A stretch of DNA of 61,054 nt from JAFDBW01 sp963723355 (lineage in GTDB: Bacteria > Desulfobacterota > Desulfuromonadia > Desulfuromonadales > BM103). The notes under the pieces are model-generated. The model worked only from the letters and a program-made list of their open reading frames with translations. It did no database searches and was not told the origin of the DNA. The stretch covers positions 1 to 61,054 of the forward strand of contig CAVRQQ010000004.1 in the NCBI GenBank assembly GCA_963723355.1. The letters run 5' to 3'. Positions 35,646-44,452 of the stretch are shown here, one piece after another (the first letter of the stretch is position 1; each line of letters opens with the position of its first letter). The position numbers and the translations under genes are program-made.

Positions 35646-37323
35646 ATGAGCGAAGATACCAAGAAGATCATCTACTCGATGGTCGGCGTCAACAAGAACT
35701 ACAACGGCAAGCCGATCATCAAGGATATTTCCCTCTCCTACTTTTACGGCGCCAAGATTGGTGTGCTTGGTCTCAACGGTTCCGGTAAATCAACCCTGCT
35801 GAGGATCATGGCCGGAGTCGACAAGGAGTTCAACGGCGAGACGATGCTCTCTGACGGCTACACCGTCGGTTTTCTTGAGCAGGAGCCTTTGATTGATTGT
35901 GACAAGACGGTGCGTGAAGTGGTTGAAGAGGGCGTCCAGGAGACTGTTGACCTGCTCAGGGAGTTCGAGGAGATCAACGAGGCTTTTGCCGACCCGGATT
36001 GCGACATGGAAAAACTCTGCGAGCGCCAGGCCGTGGTCCAGGACAAGCTCGATGCGCTGGATGCCTGGGAGCTTGATTCACGGCTCGACCTGGCCATGGA
36101 CGCTCTGCGCTGTCCGCCGTCCGATACGTCGGTGAAGGTGCTTTCCGGTGGTGAAAAACGCCGCGTAGCGCTCTGCCGGCTGCTGCTGCAGAAGCCCGAC
36201 ATCCTGTTGCTCGACGAGCCGACCAACCATCTTGATGCCGAGACCGTGGGCTGGCTGGAGCAGCACCTGCAGCGCTACGAGGGGACGATCATTGCCGTGA
36301 CCCATGATCGTTACTTCCTCGACAACGTTGCCGGCTGGATTCTCGAACTTGATCGCGGCCATGGTATTCCCTGGAAGGGCAACTACTCGAGCTGGCTGGA
36401 GCAGAAGCAGGAGCGTCTGCGCAAGGAAGACAAGGCTGAGAGCAATCGACAGAAGACCCTGCAGCGCGAACTTGAATGGATACGCATGAGTCCCAAGGCC
36501 CGCCACGCCAAGGGCCAGGCCCGTATCAACTCCTACGAGAAACTGCTCAACCAGGATGCGGCAGAGCGCGAACGCAACATGGAAATTTACATCCCGCCCG
36601 GACCCCGTCTCGGCAGCACCGTTGTCGAAGCCAATGATGTCTCCAAGGCCTATGGCGACAAGCTGCTTTACGAGAAGATGAATTTCATGCTGCCACCCGG
36701 CGGGATCGTCGGCGTGATCGGTCCCAACGGTGCTGGCAAGACCACCCTGTTTCGCATGATCACCGGCCAGGAGCAAGCTGATTCGGGGAGTTTCAAGATC
36801 GGCGAGACCGTCAAGCTGGCCTATGTCGACCAGGACCGGCCTCTCGATGGCAGCAAAACGATCTTCGAGGAAATCACCGGTGGCCAGGAGCAGATGCTGC
36901 TCGGCAAACAGCTGGTCAACTCGCGTGGCTACGTGGCCCGTTTCAACTTCTCCGGCGGTGATCAGCAGAAGAAAGTCGGCGTACTCTCCGGTGGCGAGCG
37001 CAATCGCGTGCATCTGGCCAAAATCATGCGCGAGGAGTCGAATGTTTTGCTGCTCGACGAACCGACCAACGATCTCGATGTCAACACCCTGCGTGCCCTC
37101 GAGGAAGCTCTCGAAAACTTCGGCGGCTGCGCCGTGGTGATCAGCCATGATCGCTGGTTTCTCGATCGCATTGCGACCCATATCCTCGCTTTCGAAGGCG
37201 ATTCCCAGGTGGTCTGGTACGAAGGCAATTACTCGGAATACGAAGAAGATCGCAAGCGAGCGCCTCGGCAAGGATGCCGATCAGCCGCACCGGATCCGTT
37301 ATCGCGACCTGGTCAGACAGTAG
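35646..37323 (+). CDS. ettA: ABC-F translation factor EttA, frameshift near the end
   Basis: The ATG at 35646 follows AGGATTAAATTT. The protein has two ABC domains with Walker A GLNGSGKST and GPNGAGKTT and signatures LSGGEKRRVALC and LSGGERNRVHLA. An inter-domain arm and linker contains RMSPKARHAKGQARINSYEK. EttA gates initiation on the 70S ribosome in response to energy charge. At about 37250 an extra A in CGCAAGCGAGCG takes the frame into a G-rich tail ending at 37367. Removing it gives RRLGKDADQPHRIRYRDLVR and a TAG at 37321-37323, for about 558 residues, matching the family length. The stop given here is the corrected one. Confidence 0.9.
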
Positions 37324-37368
37324 CTGGAGGTCGGGGGCTGGGGACTGGTAAAAGCAAGAGGACCTGAA

Positions 37369-37396
37369 AAGGCCGACAGATTCCTGTCGGCCTTTG
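37369..37396 (+). terminator. Rho-independent terminator of ettA
   Basis: AAGGCCGACAG and CTGTCGGCCTT form a perfect 11-bp stem with an ATTC loop, followed by TTTGTGT. It lies about 45 bases after the corrected ettA stop. Confidence 0.85.
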
Positions 37397-37408
37397 TGTC
37401 TTACAGTA

Positions 37409-38094
37409 TCACGCTATACTTTCCCCAGCCCCCGACCCCCAGCCCCCGTCCTTAATGTCATAATCGGCCAGCAGTGCCAGGGGAATAAACGTATCGATTT
37501 CCGAGTATGCTGTTCCGGTCAATTGTTCGGTGAATTTGTGAAAGATCGCGATCTCTTCCTGGAAGACGTCGCGAAACCGCCATCGCAGGATATCGTCCGG
37601 CAGGTCAAAAGGGGATCGCCCTTGTGCAGAGTGCAGGTCGTCCCTTCGAAATCTTCTCCGGAGCAGTCGATATTCGGCAGGCCATGCAGCCGACAGGTCA
37701 GGGGGCGTGAGTTGTAAACCAGGCAGAATCCATCTGCATCGAGGAGCGGACAGGGGGTCTCGTCGTCCTCCGGCATTTCGGTCCACTCATGGTCCGGCAA
37801 GTGGTTCAGAAGGTAGGGGGGCTGCAATCCGGGCCAGCGTTGCTGAAGCTCTGCCAGGCGCGGGTGACATTTCTGCAGGACCTCTTCCTGGGTGGCGGGT
37901 GTTAAAGAGCTGAATGCGTTCTTCAGCAGGAAGGCATCGAGCAGGGTGATGTCAAACAGTCCCCTGCAGCAGGCGCTGCAGCCGCCGCGGCATGAGAATG
38001 CTGTGCCGCCGGCTTCCAGGCAGCGGTTGAACCAGGCGTCAACATCACCGAGCAGGCTGCGATATTCCCTCTCGATTTCACGACTGATCTTCAT
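37409..38094 (-). CDS. YkgJ-family cysteine-cluster protein, frameshifted
   Basis: The N-terminal part has the family cysteines CRGGCSACCRGLFDIT, and later CPLLDADGFCLVYNSRPLTC with RLHGLPNIDCSG. Near 37605, in a C/T homopolymer stretch, the frame breaks. The other frame continues FDLPDDILRWRFRDVFQEE to LTGTAYSEIDTFIPLALL, which fits the expected helical end. It then runs into a short G-rich tail encoded by the neighbouring repeat. Rejoined, it is about 227 residues. YkgJ proteins are presumed to bind zinc or an Fe-S cluster; their substrate is not known. Confidence 0.75.
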
Positions 38095-38222
38095 GCTGTC
38101 ACGATAAGCCTAACAGGCATTCGTGACAAGCGAATCCCCTCCTTGCGCATAAACTTGTTTCGAAAATTACCTGTTCATTGCTAAACTGTGACTGGCTTCT
38201 CCCTGAATGAAAGGCAAATATT

Positions 38223-38627
38223 ATGAGTATGACCGGCTCCTGTTTGTGTGGTGCGGTGAAATATGCGACCAGCTCGGAGTTCGAGATGGTTGGCAACTGC
38301 CACTGCAATACCTGCAAGAAGATCACCGGCAGCGCTTTCGAAGCTTTTGCCGTGATCGCCCAAGAGAGTTTTACCCTGTTGGCAGGTGAAGATTCACTGG
38401 TTGAATACAAAATCTCGCCGAAGGTGAAAAAATATTTCTGCGGCACTTGTGGAACGCCGGTTTTCAACCAGCACAGGCTGGCACCGGGCAAGCGGATCGT
38501 CCATGTGGGGACACTCGATGATCCGACCTGTGTCGCACCGACTCTCAACCTGTATTGCGAAAGCATGTTGCCGTGGGTGGCGGAGATAACGTCGCTGAAA
38601 AACTTTGACCAGGGATTTACCAGGTAA
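38223..38627 (+). CDS. GFA-family (glutathione-dependent formaldehyde-activating-like) zinc protein
   Basis: This 134-residue protein has the GFA/CENP-V pattern of zinc ligands: CLCGAVKY, CHCNTCKK and CGTCGTPV. The family is related to Gfa, which condenses formaldehyde with glutathione, but most members have unknown substrates. It is divergent from the YkgJ gene and is followed 12 bases later by the QueG-like gene, probably in one transcript. Confidence 0.85.
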   Translation: MSMTGSCLCGAVKYATSSEFEMVGNCHCNTCKKITGSAFEAFAVIAQESFTLLAGEDSLVEYKISPKVKKYFCGTCGTPVFNQHRLAPGKRIVHVGTLDDPTCVAPTLNLYCESMLPWVAEITSLKNFDQGFTR

Positions 38628-38639
38628 AGGCGTGTCGTT

Positions 38640-39494
38640 ATGTTGAATTCCCGTGAAGAAACCAGAAGCTGGATCGAATCGGTGATCGGCGAATTCTGCG
38701 CTTCGGCACAGAATTCTCTGCAAATGCAGACCGGTGAGCCGGCCTGGGCCGAACCGCAGATCGCCTATGCCCGGGGCGATGACCCGCTTTTTGAACAGCT
38801 CAAGAATGATATCGGCCCCTTCTACTGGACGCCCCTGGAAGCTTTCCGGCTGGCATGGCCCGACCTGGAAGCCACTGCAGCCGAACTGGCCGTGATTGTC
38901 TACATCCTGCCGCAGACCGAAGCGACCCGCCTCGATCAGCGTGAGGCGACGGAAGTCCCTGCAGAAAGGTGGGCCCGTTCACGTTTTCATGGCGAAGAGT
39001 TCAACTGCGCCTTGCGCCTGCATCTGGCCGAGCAGTTGACGAATGCCGGTTCCCCGGCCGTAGCTCCTGAACGTCTGGGTGAGTTTGCCTACCGCGACAG
39101 CGAACGGTTCGGCATCGCCTCCAACTGGTCGGAGCGTCATACTGCCTGGATCGCCGGACTCGGCACGTTTGGGCTATCGGATGGTTTGATCACCCGGGTG
39201 GGCAAGGCGGTGCGCTTCGGTTCGGTTGTCGCCAGGGTGGACCTGGAGGCGACCCCACGTTCCTATGCAGGTCACCAGGACTGGTGCCTCTGGTATGCCC
39301 GGGGCACTTGCGGTGCCTGTATGAAGCGCTGCCCGATCGATGCGATTACCGAAGCAGGCCATGACAAGCCGGCCTGCTTCGATTATATCCGCAATGTCAC
39401 AACGCCTTACGTGCGTGACAACTACGGCACCGGAGCCACGCCGTGCGGACTGTGCCAGGTAAAAATCCCCTGTGAAGCGAGGTCGCCGATATGA
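38640..39494 (+). CDS. 4Fe-4S protein related to epoxyqueuosine reductase (QueG-like)
   Basis: This 284-residue soluble protein has ferredoxin-type cysteines CGACMKRCPIDAI and a final CGLCQVKIPCEA. An N-terminal region (IAGLGTFGLSDGLITRVGKA) resembles the cobalamin-binding part of QueG-like proteins. It is shorter than QueG (about 380 residues), and the C-terminal HEAT part is absent. Similar short forms occur beside other redox genes and are not proven to act in queuosine synthesis. It follows the GFA gene closely. Confidence 0.75.
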   Translation: MLNSREETRSWIESVIGEFCASAQNSLQMQTGEPAWAEPQIAYARGDDPLFEQLKNDIGPFYWTPLEAFRLAWPDLEATAAELAVIVYILPQTEATRLDQREATEVPAERWARSRFHGEEFNCALRLHLAEQLTNAGSPAVAPERLGEFAYRDSERFGIASNWSERHTAWIAGLGTFGLSDGLITRVGKAVRFGSVVARVDLEATPRSYAGHQDWCLWYARGTCGACMKRCPIDAITEAGHDKPACFDYIRNVTTPYVRDNYGTGATPCGLCQVKIPCEARSPI

Positions 39495-39558
39495 TAAACA
39501 ATAACGCTGATGCAGACAGAATCGCGTCACCGCATCCTCGGACAGTCATCCAATATTC

Positions 39559-39808
39559 TTATTCACCAATCGCTTTGCTGGTTCTGTGGATCATTTCGTC
39601 CTTCTGCTTCGACCCGCTGCCTACGGTTTCAACCAGCAACGTCATTAAATAAAACCCGACGACCAGGACTAGACAGAATCCCAGCAGCTCTAAACATATC
39701 CTTTGGCCTGAAGTAGAACAGTGCCACAACTAGAACGGCAACGCCGATGCCGATGACCGGGTTCCCCTGGACGAGTGCGATGGTGTTCTGCAAATGCTCT
39801 TCAAACAT
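39559..39808 (-). CDS. Small two-helix membrane protein (frameshifted, downstream of the FAD fusion gene)
   Basis: An ATG at 39808 with a GAGGACAC site reads MFEEHLQNTIALVQGNPVIG, then helix 1 (IGVAVLVVALFYF) and RPKDMFRAAG. At about 39690 an extra G in GCTGGGATTC shifts the frame. Removing it continues helix 2 (FCLVLVVGFYLMTLLV) and a charged tail GSGSKQKDEMIHRTSKAIGE to a TAA at 39559. The 250-base length is exactly 249 plus one base, which supports a single-base insertion. The product has about 82 residues. It lies 24 bases downstream of the oxidoreductase fusion on the same strand and may be its partner. No family is recognised. Confidence 0.6.
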
Positions 39809-39832
39809 GTGTCCTCATATTCCCTTGTCGGA

Positions 39833-41974
39833 TTATCCCCGGCGCCAGTTGTGGAATTTTTCCACCCATTCGAGCAGTTTCTCGGGGGCGTGAGCCTTTT
39901 TCCATTCGCCGGCAGCAGCCTTGTTTGCCTCTGCCATGGTCGGGTAGGTGTGGATGGTGCCAAGGACCTTGTTCAGTCCCAGGCCGTGCTTCATGGCCAG
40001 GACGAATTCAGCGAGCAGGTCGCCGGCATGGCTGCCGACAATCGTCACGCCGAGCAGCTTGTCGCTGCCGGGTCTGGTGAGCACCTTGACCCAGCCGTGA
40101 TCCTCGGAGTCGGCAATCGCACGATCGAGGTCATCGATCCCATAACGGGTGACTTCGTACGGGATGTTGCCGGCCTTGGCCTCGTCTTCGGACAGGCCGA
40201 CCCTGGCAACTTCAGGATCGGTGAAGGTCGCCCAGGGAATGACGCTGTAGTCGACCTTGAATGACTTCAGGCTGCCGAACAAGGCGTTCACCGCGGCATA
40301 CCAGGCCATGTGCGAAGCCGTGTGAGTGAACTGGTATGGGCCGGCGACGTCGCCGACGGCGAAGATGTTGGGAAAGTTGGTGCGCAGCAGCGGGTCGACG
40401 GCGACGGTGCCGCGGTCACTGATCTTCACACCGAGCTCCTCGAGGCCGAAGCCGCTGACATTGGGCTGTCGACCAACCGCTATGAGGATCTGGTCGAAGG
40501 GAATTCTGACGGTTTCTTCCTGGACGTCACAGAGCAGCCACTTTTCACCGTGCTCGACGATGATTTCCTTCGCCGCATGGCCGGTCAGGACCTTGATCCC
40601 TTCCGTCTCAAACCGGGCCTGGATGTATGCGGAGACTTCCGGATCCTCGCGCCCCATGATCCGTGGGGCCATTTCGACCTGGGTGACCGTGGCTCCGAGC
40701 CTGGCCATGGCCTGGGTCATCTCCGAGCCGATCGGCCCGCCGCCAAGTACGATCAGGCGGCCCGGGTTCTCCCGCAACTGCCAGAGGTTGTCCGAGGTCA
40801 GGTAGTCAACCTTCTCGATCCCCTTGATCGGGGGGATCAGTGGCTTCGCTCCGGTCGCGATAATGATGTTCCTGGTGGTCAGGATATCACCGTTGACTTC
40901 AACCGACCAGGGCGAGACGATTTTCCCTGCACCGGTAAAGCAATCGACGCCGAGCTTCGTGTAACGTTCAATGGAGTCATGTGGCTCTACCTTCTCAATG
41001 ACCCTTTGTACCCGCTCCATGACCTCGGCAAAGTCGAAGTCAACCTGTCCGGATTTAAAGCCGAAATCCCCTGCCCGTCGCGCGTAGGAGACCATCTTTG
41101 CCGAGCGGATCAGGGCCTTGCTCGGTACGCAGCCGGTGTTGAGGCAATCACCGCCCATCTGGTCTTTTTCGATCAGTGCGACTTTCGCTTTGACGGCGGC
41201 GGCAATGTAGGCCGAAACCAGTCCTCCGGAGCCGGCGCCGATTGCGATAAGGTTGTAATCGAACCGGTCCGGCATGGTCCAGCCGGTAAAAGCCTTGCGT
41301 CGATTGAAGATGTCGATGATCCGCTTGGCGATCAGCGGGAAAATCCCGAGCAGCACGAAAGACAAGATGATCCCGGGAGAGAGGATCCCCGAGGCGCTTT
41401 CAATCTGGCCCAGCTGGGTCCCGGCATTGACGTAGACGGCAGTACCGGGGAGCATGCCGATCTGGCTGACCCAGTAATAAGCCAGGGCGCGCATCGGCGT
41501 CAGTCCCATGACCAGGTTAATGACGAAGAAAGGAAACAGCGGCACCAGGCGCAGGGTGAAGAGGTAAAAAGCCCCTTCTTTCTCAACTCCCTGGTTGATG
41601 GCCTTAAGCTTGTCGCCGAATTTGGACTGGACCCAGTCACGCAACAGGAAGCGTGAAGCGAGGAAGGCCAGGGTGGCGCCTATGGAGCTGGCAAAAGAAA
41701 CGGTGACCAGGGCGACCCAGAAGCCGAGCAATGCTCCACCAGCCAGGGTCATGACGGCAGCGCCGGGTAACGACAGCGCAGTGACGACCACGTAGAGGAT
41801 GAAATAAATGGCGATGGTCAGCACGCGGTTGGCAGCGTAGAAGTCGGCAAACGCCTGCTGCCGGTCCTTGAGGTATTCCAGAGTCAGGAAACGATGCAGG
41901 TCAAACGCAAAGAAGGCGACGATCAGGATGACAATCGTTACGACCAGAAATACCTTGGTGGAACGTGAGGTCAT
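39833..41974 (-). CDS. VTT/DedA-like membrane domain fused to a FAD pyridine-nucleotide disulfide oxidoreductase
   Basis: This 713-residue fusion begins with a SNARE-associated/VTT domain of six membrane segments (residues about 5-225; SLPGAAVMTLAGGALLGFW and LVPLFPFFVINLVMGLTPMR). From about residue 235 a mercuric-reductase/lipoamide-dehydrogenase-like enzyme follows. It has FAD motif IGAGSGG, redox pair GGDCLNTGCVPSKA, NAD motif VLGGGPIGSEM, FAD-binding VFAVGDVAG-type sequence and a His-containing C-terminus (HTYPTMAEA). It should be a membrane-tethered NAD(P)H- and thiol-linked reductase. Such fusions are known in cyanobacteria and deltaproteobacteria, but the electron acceptor is not established. 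The upstream region should hold the promoter. Confidence 0.85.
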   Translation of the reverse strand: MTSRSTKVFLVVTIVILIVAFFAFDLHRFLTLEYLKDRQQAFADFYAANRVLTIAIYFILYVVVTALSLPGAAVMTLAGGALLGFWVALVTVSFASSIGATLAFLASRFLLRDWVQSKFGDKLKAINQGVEKEGAFYLFTLRLVPLFPFFVINLVMGLTPMRALAYYWVSQIGMLPGTAVYVNAGTQLGQIESASGILSPGIILSFVLLGIFPLIAKRIIDIFNRRKAFTGWTMPDRFDYNLIAIGAGSGGLVSAYIAAAVKAKVALIEKDQMGGDCLNTGCVPSKALIRSAKMVSYARRAGDFGFKSGQVDFDFAEVMERVQRVIEKVEPHDSIERYTKLGVDCFTGAGKIVSPWSVEVNGDILTTRNIIIATGAKPLIPPIKGIEKVDYLTSDNLWQLRENPGRLIVLGGGPIGSEMTQAMARLGATVTQVEMAPRIMGREDPEVSAYIQARFETEGIKVLTGHAAKEIIVEHGEKWLLCDVQEETVRIPFDQILIAVGRQPNVSGFGLEELGVKISDRGTVAVDPLLRTNFPNIFAVGDVAGPYQFTHTASHMAWYAAVNALFGSLKSFKVDYSVIPWATFTDPEVARVGLSEDEAKAGNIPYEVTRYGIDDLDRAIADSEDHGWVKVLTRPGSDKLLGVTIVGSHAGDLLAEFVLAMKHGLGLNKVLGTIHTYPTMAEANKAAAGEWKKAHAPEKLLEWVEKFHNWRRG

Positions 41975-42129
41975 GACAGCGGCCTTTCGAAACGGTCCGG
42001 TCAGCGTTGTCGGTAAATGACTTCAAACGATCAGACTTTGATAGTCTAGCATATACCGTTGAAGGGCCTAAAATCATACCACACTTAAACAGTGGGGATA
42101 GCCCGACTCAAGCATAGGGCTTGTGGCGC

Positions 42130-42348
42130 TCAATCCTGCTGTTTAACCGCAGAGGTTTTTTGGACAGAGTCTGCAGGATCCTGCGAATCGGTACGGTTGA
42201 TGCTCTCGAACAGGGCGATCTGCTCGGCCATGGATAGCTTTTTCCGACAGCTGGTGGCGCTGCGCAGGCAAAGCCGGCAGCGGTCCTCCGAGCACCACTG
42301 GCACTGGCGGCAGTCCGGGCAGGGATGTTTCTTCTCAAGGGTGTCCAT
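42130..42348 (-). CDS. Small cysteine-rich protein
   Basis: Starting from the ATG at 42348 the 72-residue protein is MDTLEKKHPCPDCRQCQWCS followed by EDRCRLCLRSATSC. Eight cysteines fall within 30 residues, in CxxC-like spacing that should bind zinc or a cluster. A basic helical tail (KLSMAEQIALFESINR) follows. The start lies 4 bases after the stop of the MOP-type transporter gene on the same strand, so it is probably co-transcribed. Short Cys-rich proteins of this kind recur in Desulfuromonadales, but I know no function. An alternative earlier start at 42399 would add unlikely residues. Confidence 0.6.
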   Translation of the reverse strand: MDTLEKKHPCPDCRQCQWCSEDRCRLCLRSATSCRKKLSMAEQIALFESINRTDSQDPADSVQKTSAVKQQD

Positions 42349-42352
42349 TGCC

Positions 42353-43666
42353 TCATTGTACGCTTTGATTATCCAGCGGGACAAGCCCGCGCCCTTCAAG
42401 CAGGCGACTGCGCTGCCGGTACAGGTAGCCCGCCTCGCAGAATTCGGCGGCGAGCAGCAGGAAGATGGCGATGGCTATTCCCGGAAGCGGCAGCGATGAC
42501 ATGGTTATCAATGGCCAGAGAATCAGCATCAGGAGAGCCTTGTAGAGGGTGGAGAGCCCCAGGCGTCCGGTCAGGTGCGCCCCGGCGAACCAGCCGCGCA
42601 GCAGGTTGGCGGCGCCATACAGGAACGGGAAGAGTGCACAGGCCGTCAACGGCCAGGTGATATAATGGCGCATGCTGGCATCGAGGCCCATGATGGTGCC
42701 GAGTACCGGCTGATTCAGTGGCCAGGCGATCGCCAGCATGACCACTGCCATGCCGATACTGACCTTGATAAAAAAGCTGATCAGGATGTTGTTGTCCCTG
42801 TCCTGGCGCACCAGGGTCAGGTACGCCTGTTGAAGATTGCGCATCGGCCCGGCAAGCAGGAAAAGGAAACCGCGAATCACGCCAAACGCTGCCAGCGCCA
42901 GGGTCCCATCGGGCAGTCGGCTGATTATGGCGTTGATCAGCAGCGGCACGGTCTGCTGCAATCCTGATGAATAGGCCAGCGGCAATCCGTAGCGCAGGAT
43001 TTCGACAAAGCTCTTTGTATCATTCTCCGCCGCGGGTAGTCTGACCCGCCAGGCGAAGTAGCCGATGACCAGGGTCTCGGTGCCGACACAGCCGAGCAGG
43101 GCGAAAGCCGCGACACGGGTCCCGGAAAACCACAGCTGTCCCAGCCAGAGGTAGGCAAACAGCATGACAATCCGAACGGCCGTGGCAAACGAAACCAGGC
43201 CGGTGCGCCGGGCGCGAATCACCAGCCCCTGGAAAAGGCCTCGCAGACCGGTGATGAAAGGCAGAAAAACCAGCAGAGCCAGTGCATCACGAGCGCCTTG
43301 CGCCACTTCGGCAGAAACGCCGAGGACACGGTTTAAAACAAAGGTCCCAACCGGGCTGAAGGCCAGCAGGGCGAGCAGGATCGAGACCCAGATTGCGATC
43401 AGGAAAATAAAGATCGTTGCGCTGATCAGCGATTTGCGACCGCGCACCATGGCGATCGTAATCGTGTGGTTCTGGTAGGACGGCGAAGCGACGAAAAGGT
43501 GCAGGACCATGGCCACTGAAAAACCAGCCAGGATGACAACGGCATCGTCCAGCCGGGCGAGCCCGGCGTTGATCACCGAGTGGGAGACGCTCATCAGCTG
43601 GATGTTGAGCAACAGGGGAAAGAAAAAAAGCGCAACGTCCTTCTGGGTCAGACGGGTATCGCTCAA
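42353..43666 (-). CDS. 12-TM transporter-like protein (MOP/MATE-like or Ank-like)
   Basis: This 437-residue integral membrane protein has about 12 helices in two similar halves (LFFFPLLLNIQLMSVSHSVI near the start; LLINAIISRLPDGTLALAAF in the second half). The shape resembles MOP-superfamily flippases and exporters and the Ank-type pyrophosphate or citrate transporters. The signature of any one subfamily is not clear. The start is TTG at 43666, 3 bases after the stop of gph with GAAGG upstream, so the two genes are coupled. The substrate is unknown. Confidence 0.6.
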   Translation of the reverse strand: MSDTRLTQKDVALFFFPLLLNIQLMSVSHSVINAGLARLDDAVVILAGFSVAMVLHLFVASPSYQNHTITIAMVRGRKSLISATIFIFLIAIWVSILLALLAFSPVGTFVLNRVLGVSAEVAQGARDALALLVFLPFITGLRGLFQGLVIRARRTGLVSFATAVRIVMLFAYLWLGQLWFSGTRVAAFALLGCVGTETLVIGYFAWRVRLPAAENDTKSFVEILRYGLPLAYSSGLQQTVPLLINAIISRLPDGTLALAAFGVIRGFLFLLAGPMRNLQQAYLTLVRQDRDNNILISFFIKVSIGMAVVMLAIAWPLNQPVLGTIMGLDASMRHYITWPLTACALFPFLYGAANLLRGWFAGAHLTGRLGLSTLYKALLMLILWPLITMSSLPLPGIAIAIFLLLAAEFCEAGYLYRQRSRLLEGRGLVPLDNQSVQ

Positions 43667-43668
43667 GG

Positions 43669-44304
43669 TCAGCAGCCTTCAGGGAAGATGATCGGCAGGT
43701 CCGTGGTGGTCATCGCCTCGAAATCAGCCTGCAAACCGTCATCATGACCGAGTCCCCAGGCGCAAAAACAGGATTTAACCCGCGCCGCATGAGCGGCGCG
43801 CAGGTCGACATGGTGATCACCGAACAGCACGGTCTGTTCCGGTACGCAACCCAGGCGTTTCAGGGCATGGTGAACCATGTCCGGGTGGGGTTTTCTCTGC
43901 AGTGCAAGTTCGGCCCCGATCACGTCGGAGAAGAAGGGCGCCAGCCCGAGGCGGTCGACGATTATATCCGCCAGGTTTTGTGGTTTGTTGGTGACCACGG
44001 CCATCGGCTTGTCACGGTGCATTTGAAGAAATTCGAAGATGCCGGGATAAACGATCGTTTCATCGGTCAGGTGTTCGGTATAAATCTCCATGAAGCGCGT
44101 GCGCTGGCTTGCACCGAACAGGCCTTCCGGCAGCGCACGTTGCAGCAGCAGACCGACCCCGTCGCCAACATAGGTGCGAACCTGGTCGCTGGAAATATCG
44201 GCAAGCCCGAGCTCGTTACGCAACAGGTTGACGGACCTGGTCAGATCGGGGATCGAGTCGACCAGGGTGCCGTCCAGGTCGAAAAGAAAGGCGTTAATGG
44301 ACAT
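43669..44304 (-). CDS. gph: HAD phosphatase, phosphoglycolate-phosphatase type
   Basis: This 211-residue enzyme has HAD motif I FLFDLDGTLVDS (Asp nucleophile), motif II VVTNKP, a conserved Lys-Pro-His-Pro segment and motif IV GDHHVDLRAAHAA (the usual form is GDSxxD; here His replaces Ser). It would hydrolyse 2-phosphoglycolate or a similar small phosphate ester; the precise substrate is inferred from length and motifs. It is followed at once by the transporter-like gene. Confidence 0.85.
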   Translation of the reverse strand: MSINAFLFDLDGTLVDSIPDLTRSVNLLRNELGLADISSDQVRTYVGDGVGLLLQRALPEGLFGASQRTRFMEIYTEHLTDETIVYPGIFEFLQMHRDKPMAVVTNKPQNLADIIVDRLGLAPFFSDVIGAELALQRKPHPDMVHHALKRLGCVPEQTVLFGDHHVDLRAAHAARVKSCFCAWGLGHDDGLQADFEAMTTTDLPIIFPEGC

Positions 44305-44357
44305 AATGAAAACCGGAGGTTAGTGGCGCAAGGCCAGAGATAAAGACTTGCATGTCA

Positions 44358-44442
44358 GCCACCAAGGCACTAAGACACAAAAAGATTTAAAAGGTTTGAG
44401 TTTGGATAACAACCCAGCTTTGTGTCTTTGCGTCTTTGTGGC
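44358..44442. repeat. REP-like inverted repeat (GCCACCAAGGCACTAAGACAC ... TTTGCGTCTTTGTGGC)
   Basis: The left arm at 44358-44381 is complementary to the right arm at 44419-44442 in about 20 of 24 positions. The centre is AT-rich. The units CAAGGCACTAAGACACAAA and TTTGTGTCTTTGCGTC are of a dispersed kind frequent between genes of these bacteria. It lies between yggS and gph. Confidence 0.75.
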
Positions 44443-44452
44443 AATTAGTTGT

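Noticed and set aside
36078..37271. Minus-strand 397-codon frame opposite ettA
   Set aside because: Opposite-strand shadow of a highly conserved ABC-F gene with mirrored codon bias; no domain is recognisable.
40310..41656. Long plus-strand frame of 448 codons opposite the VTT/FAD fusion gene
   Set aside because: It is a shadow of the fusion gene on the opposite strand, has low-complexity Asp/Arg-rich composition, and has no family match or ribosome site.
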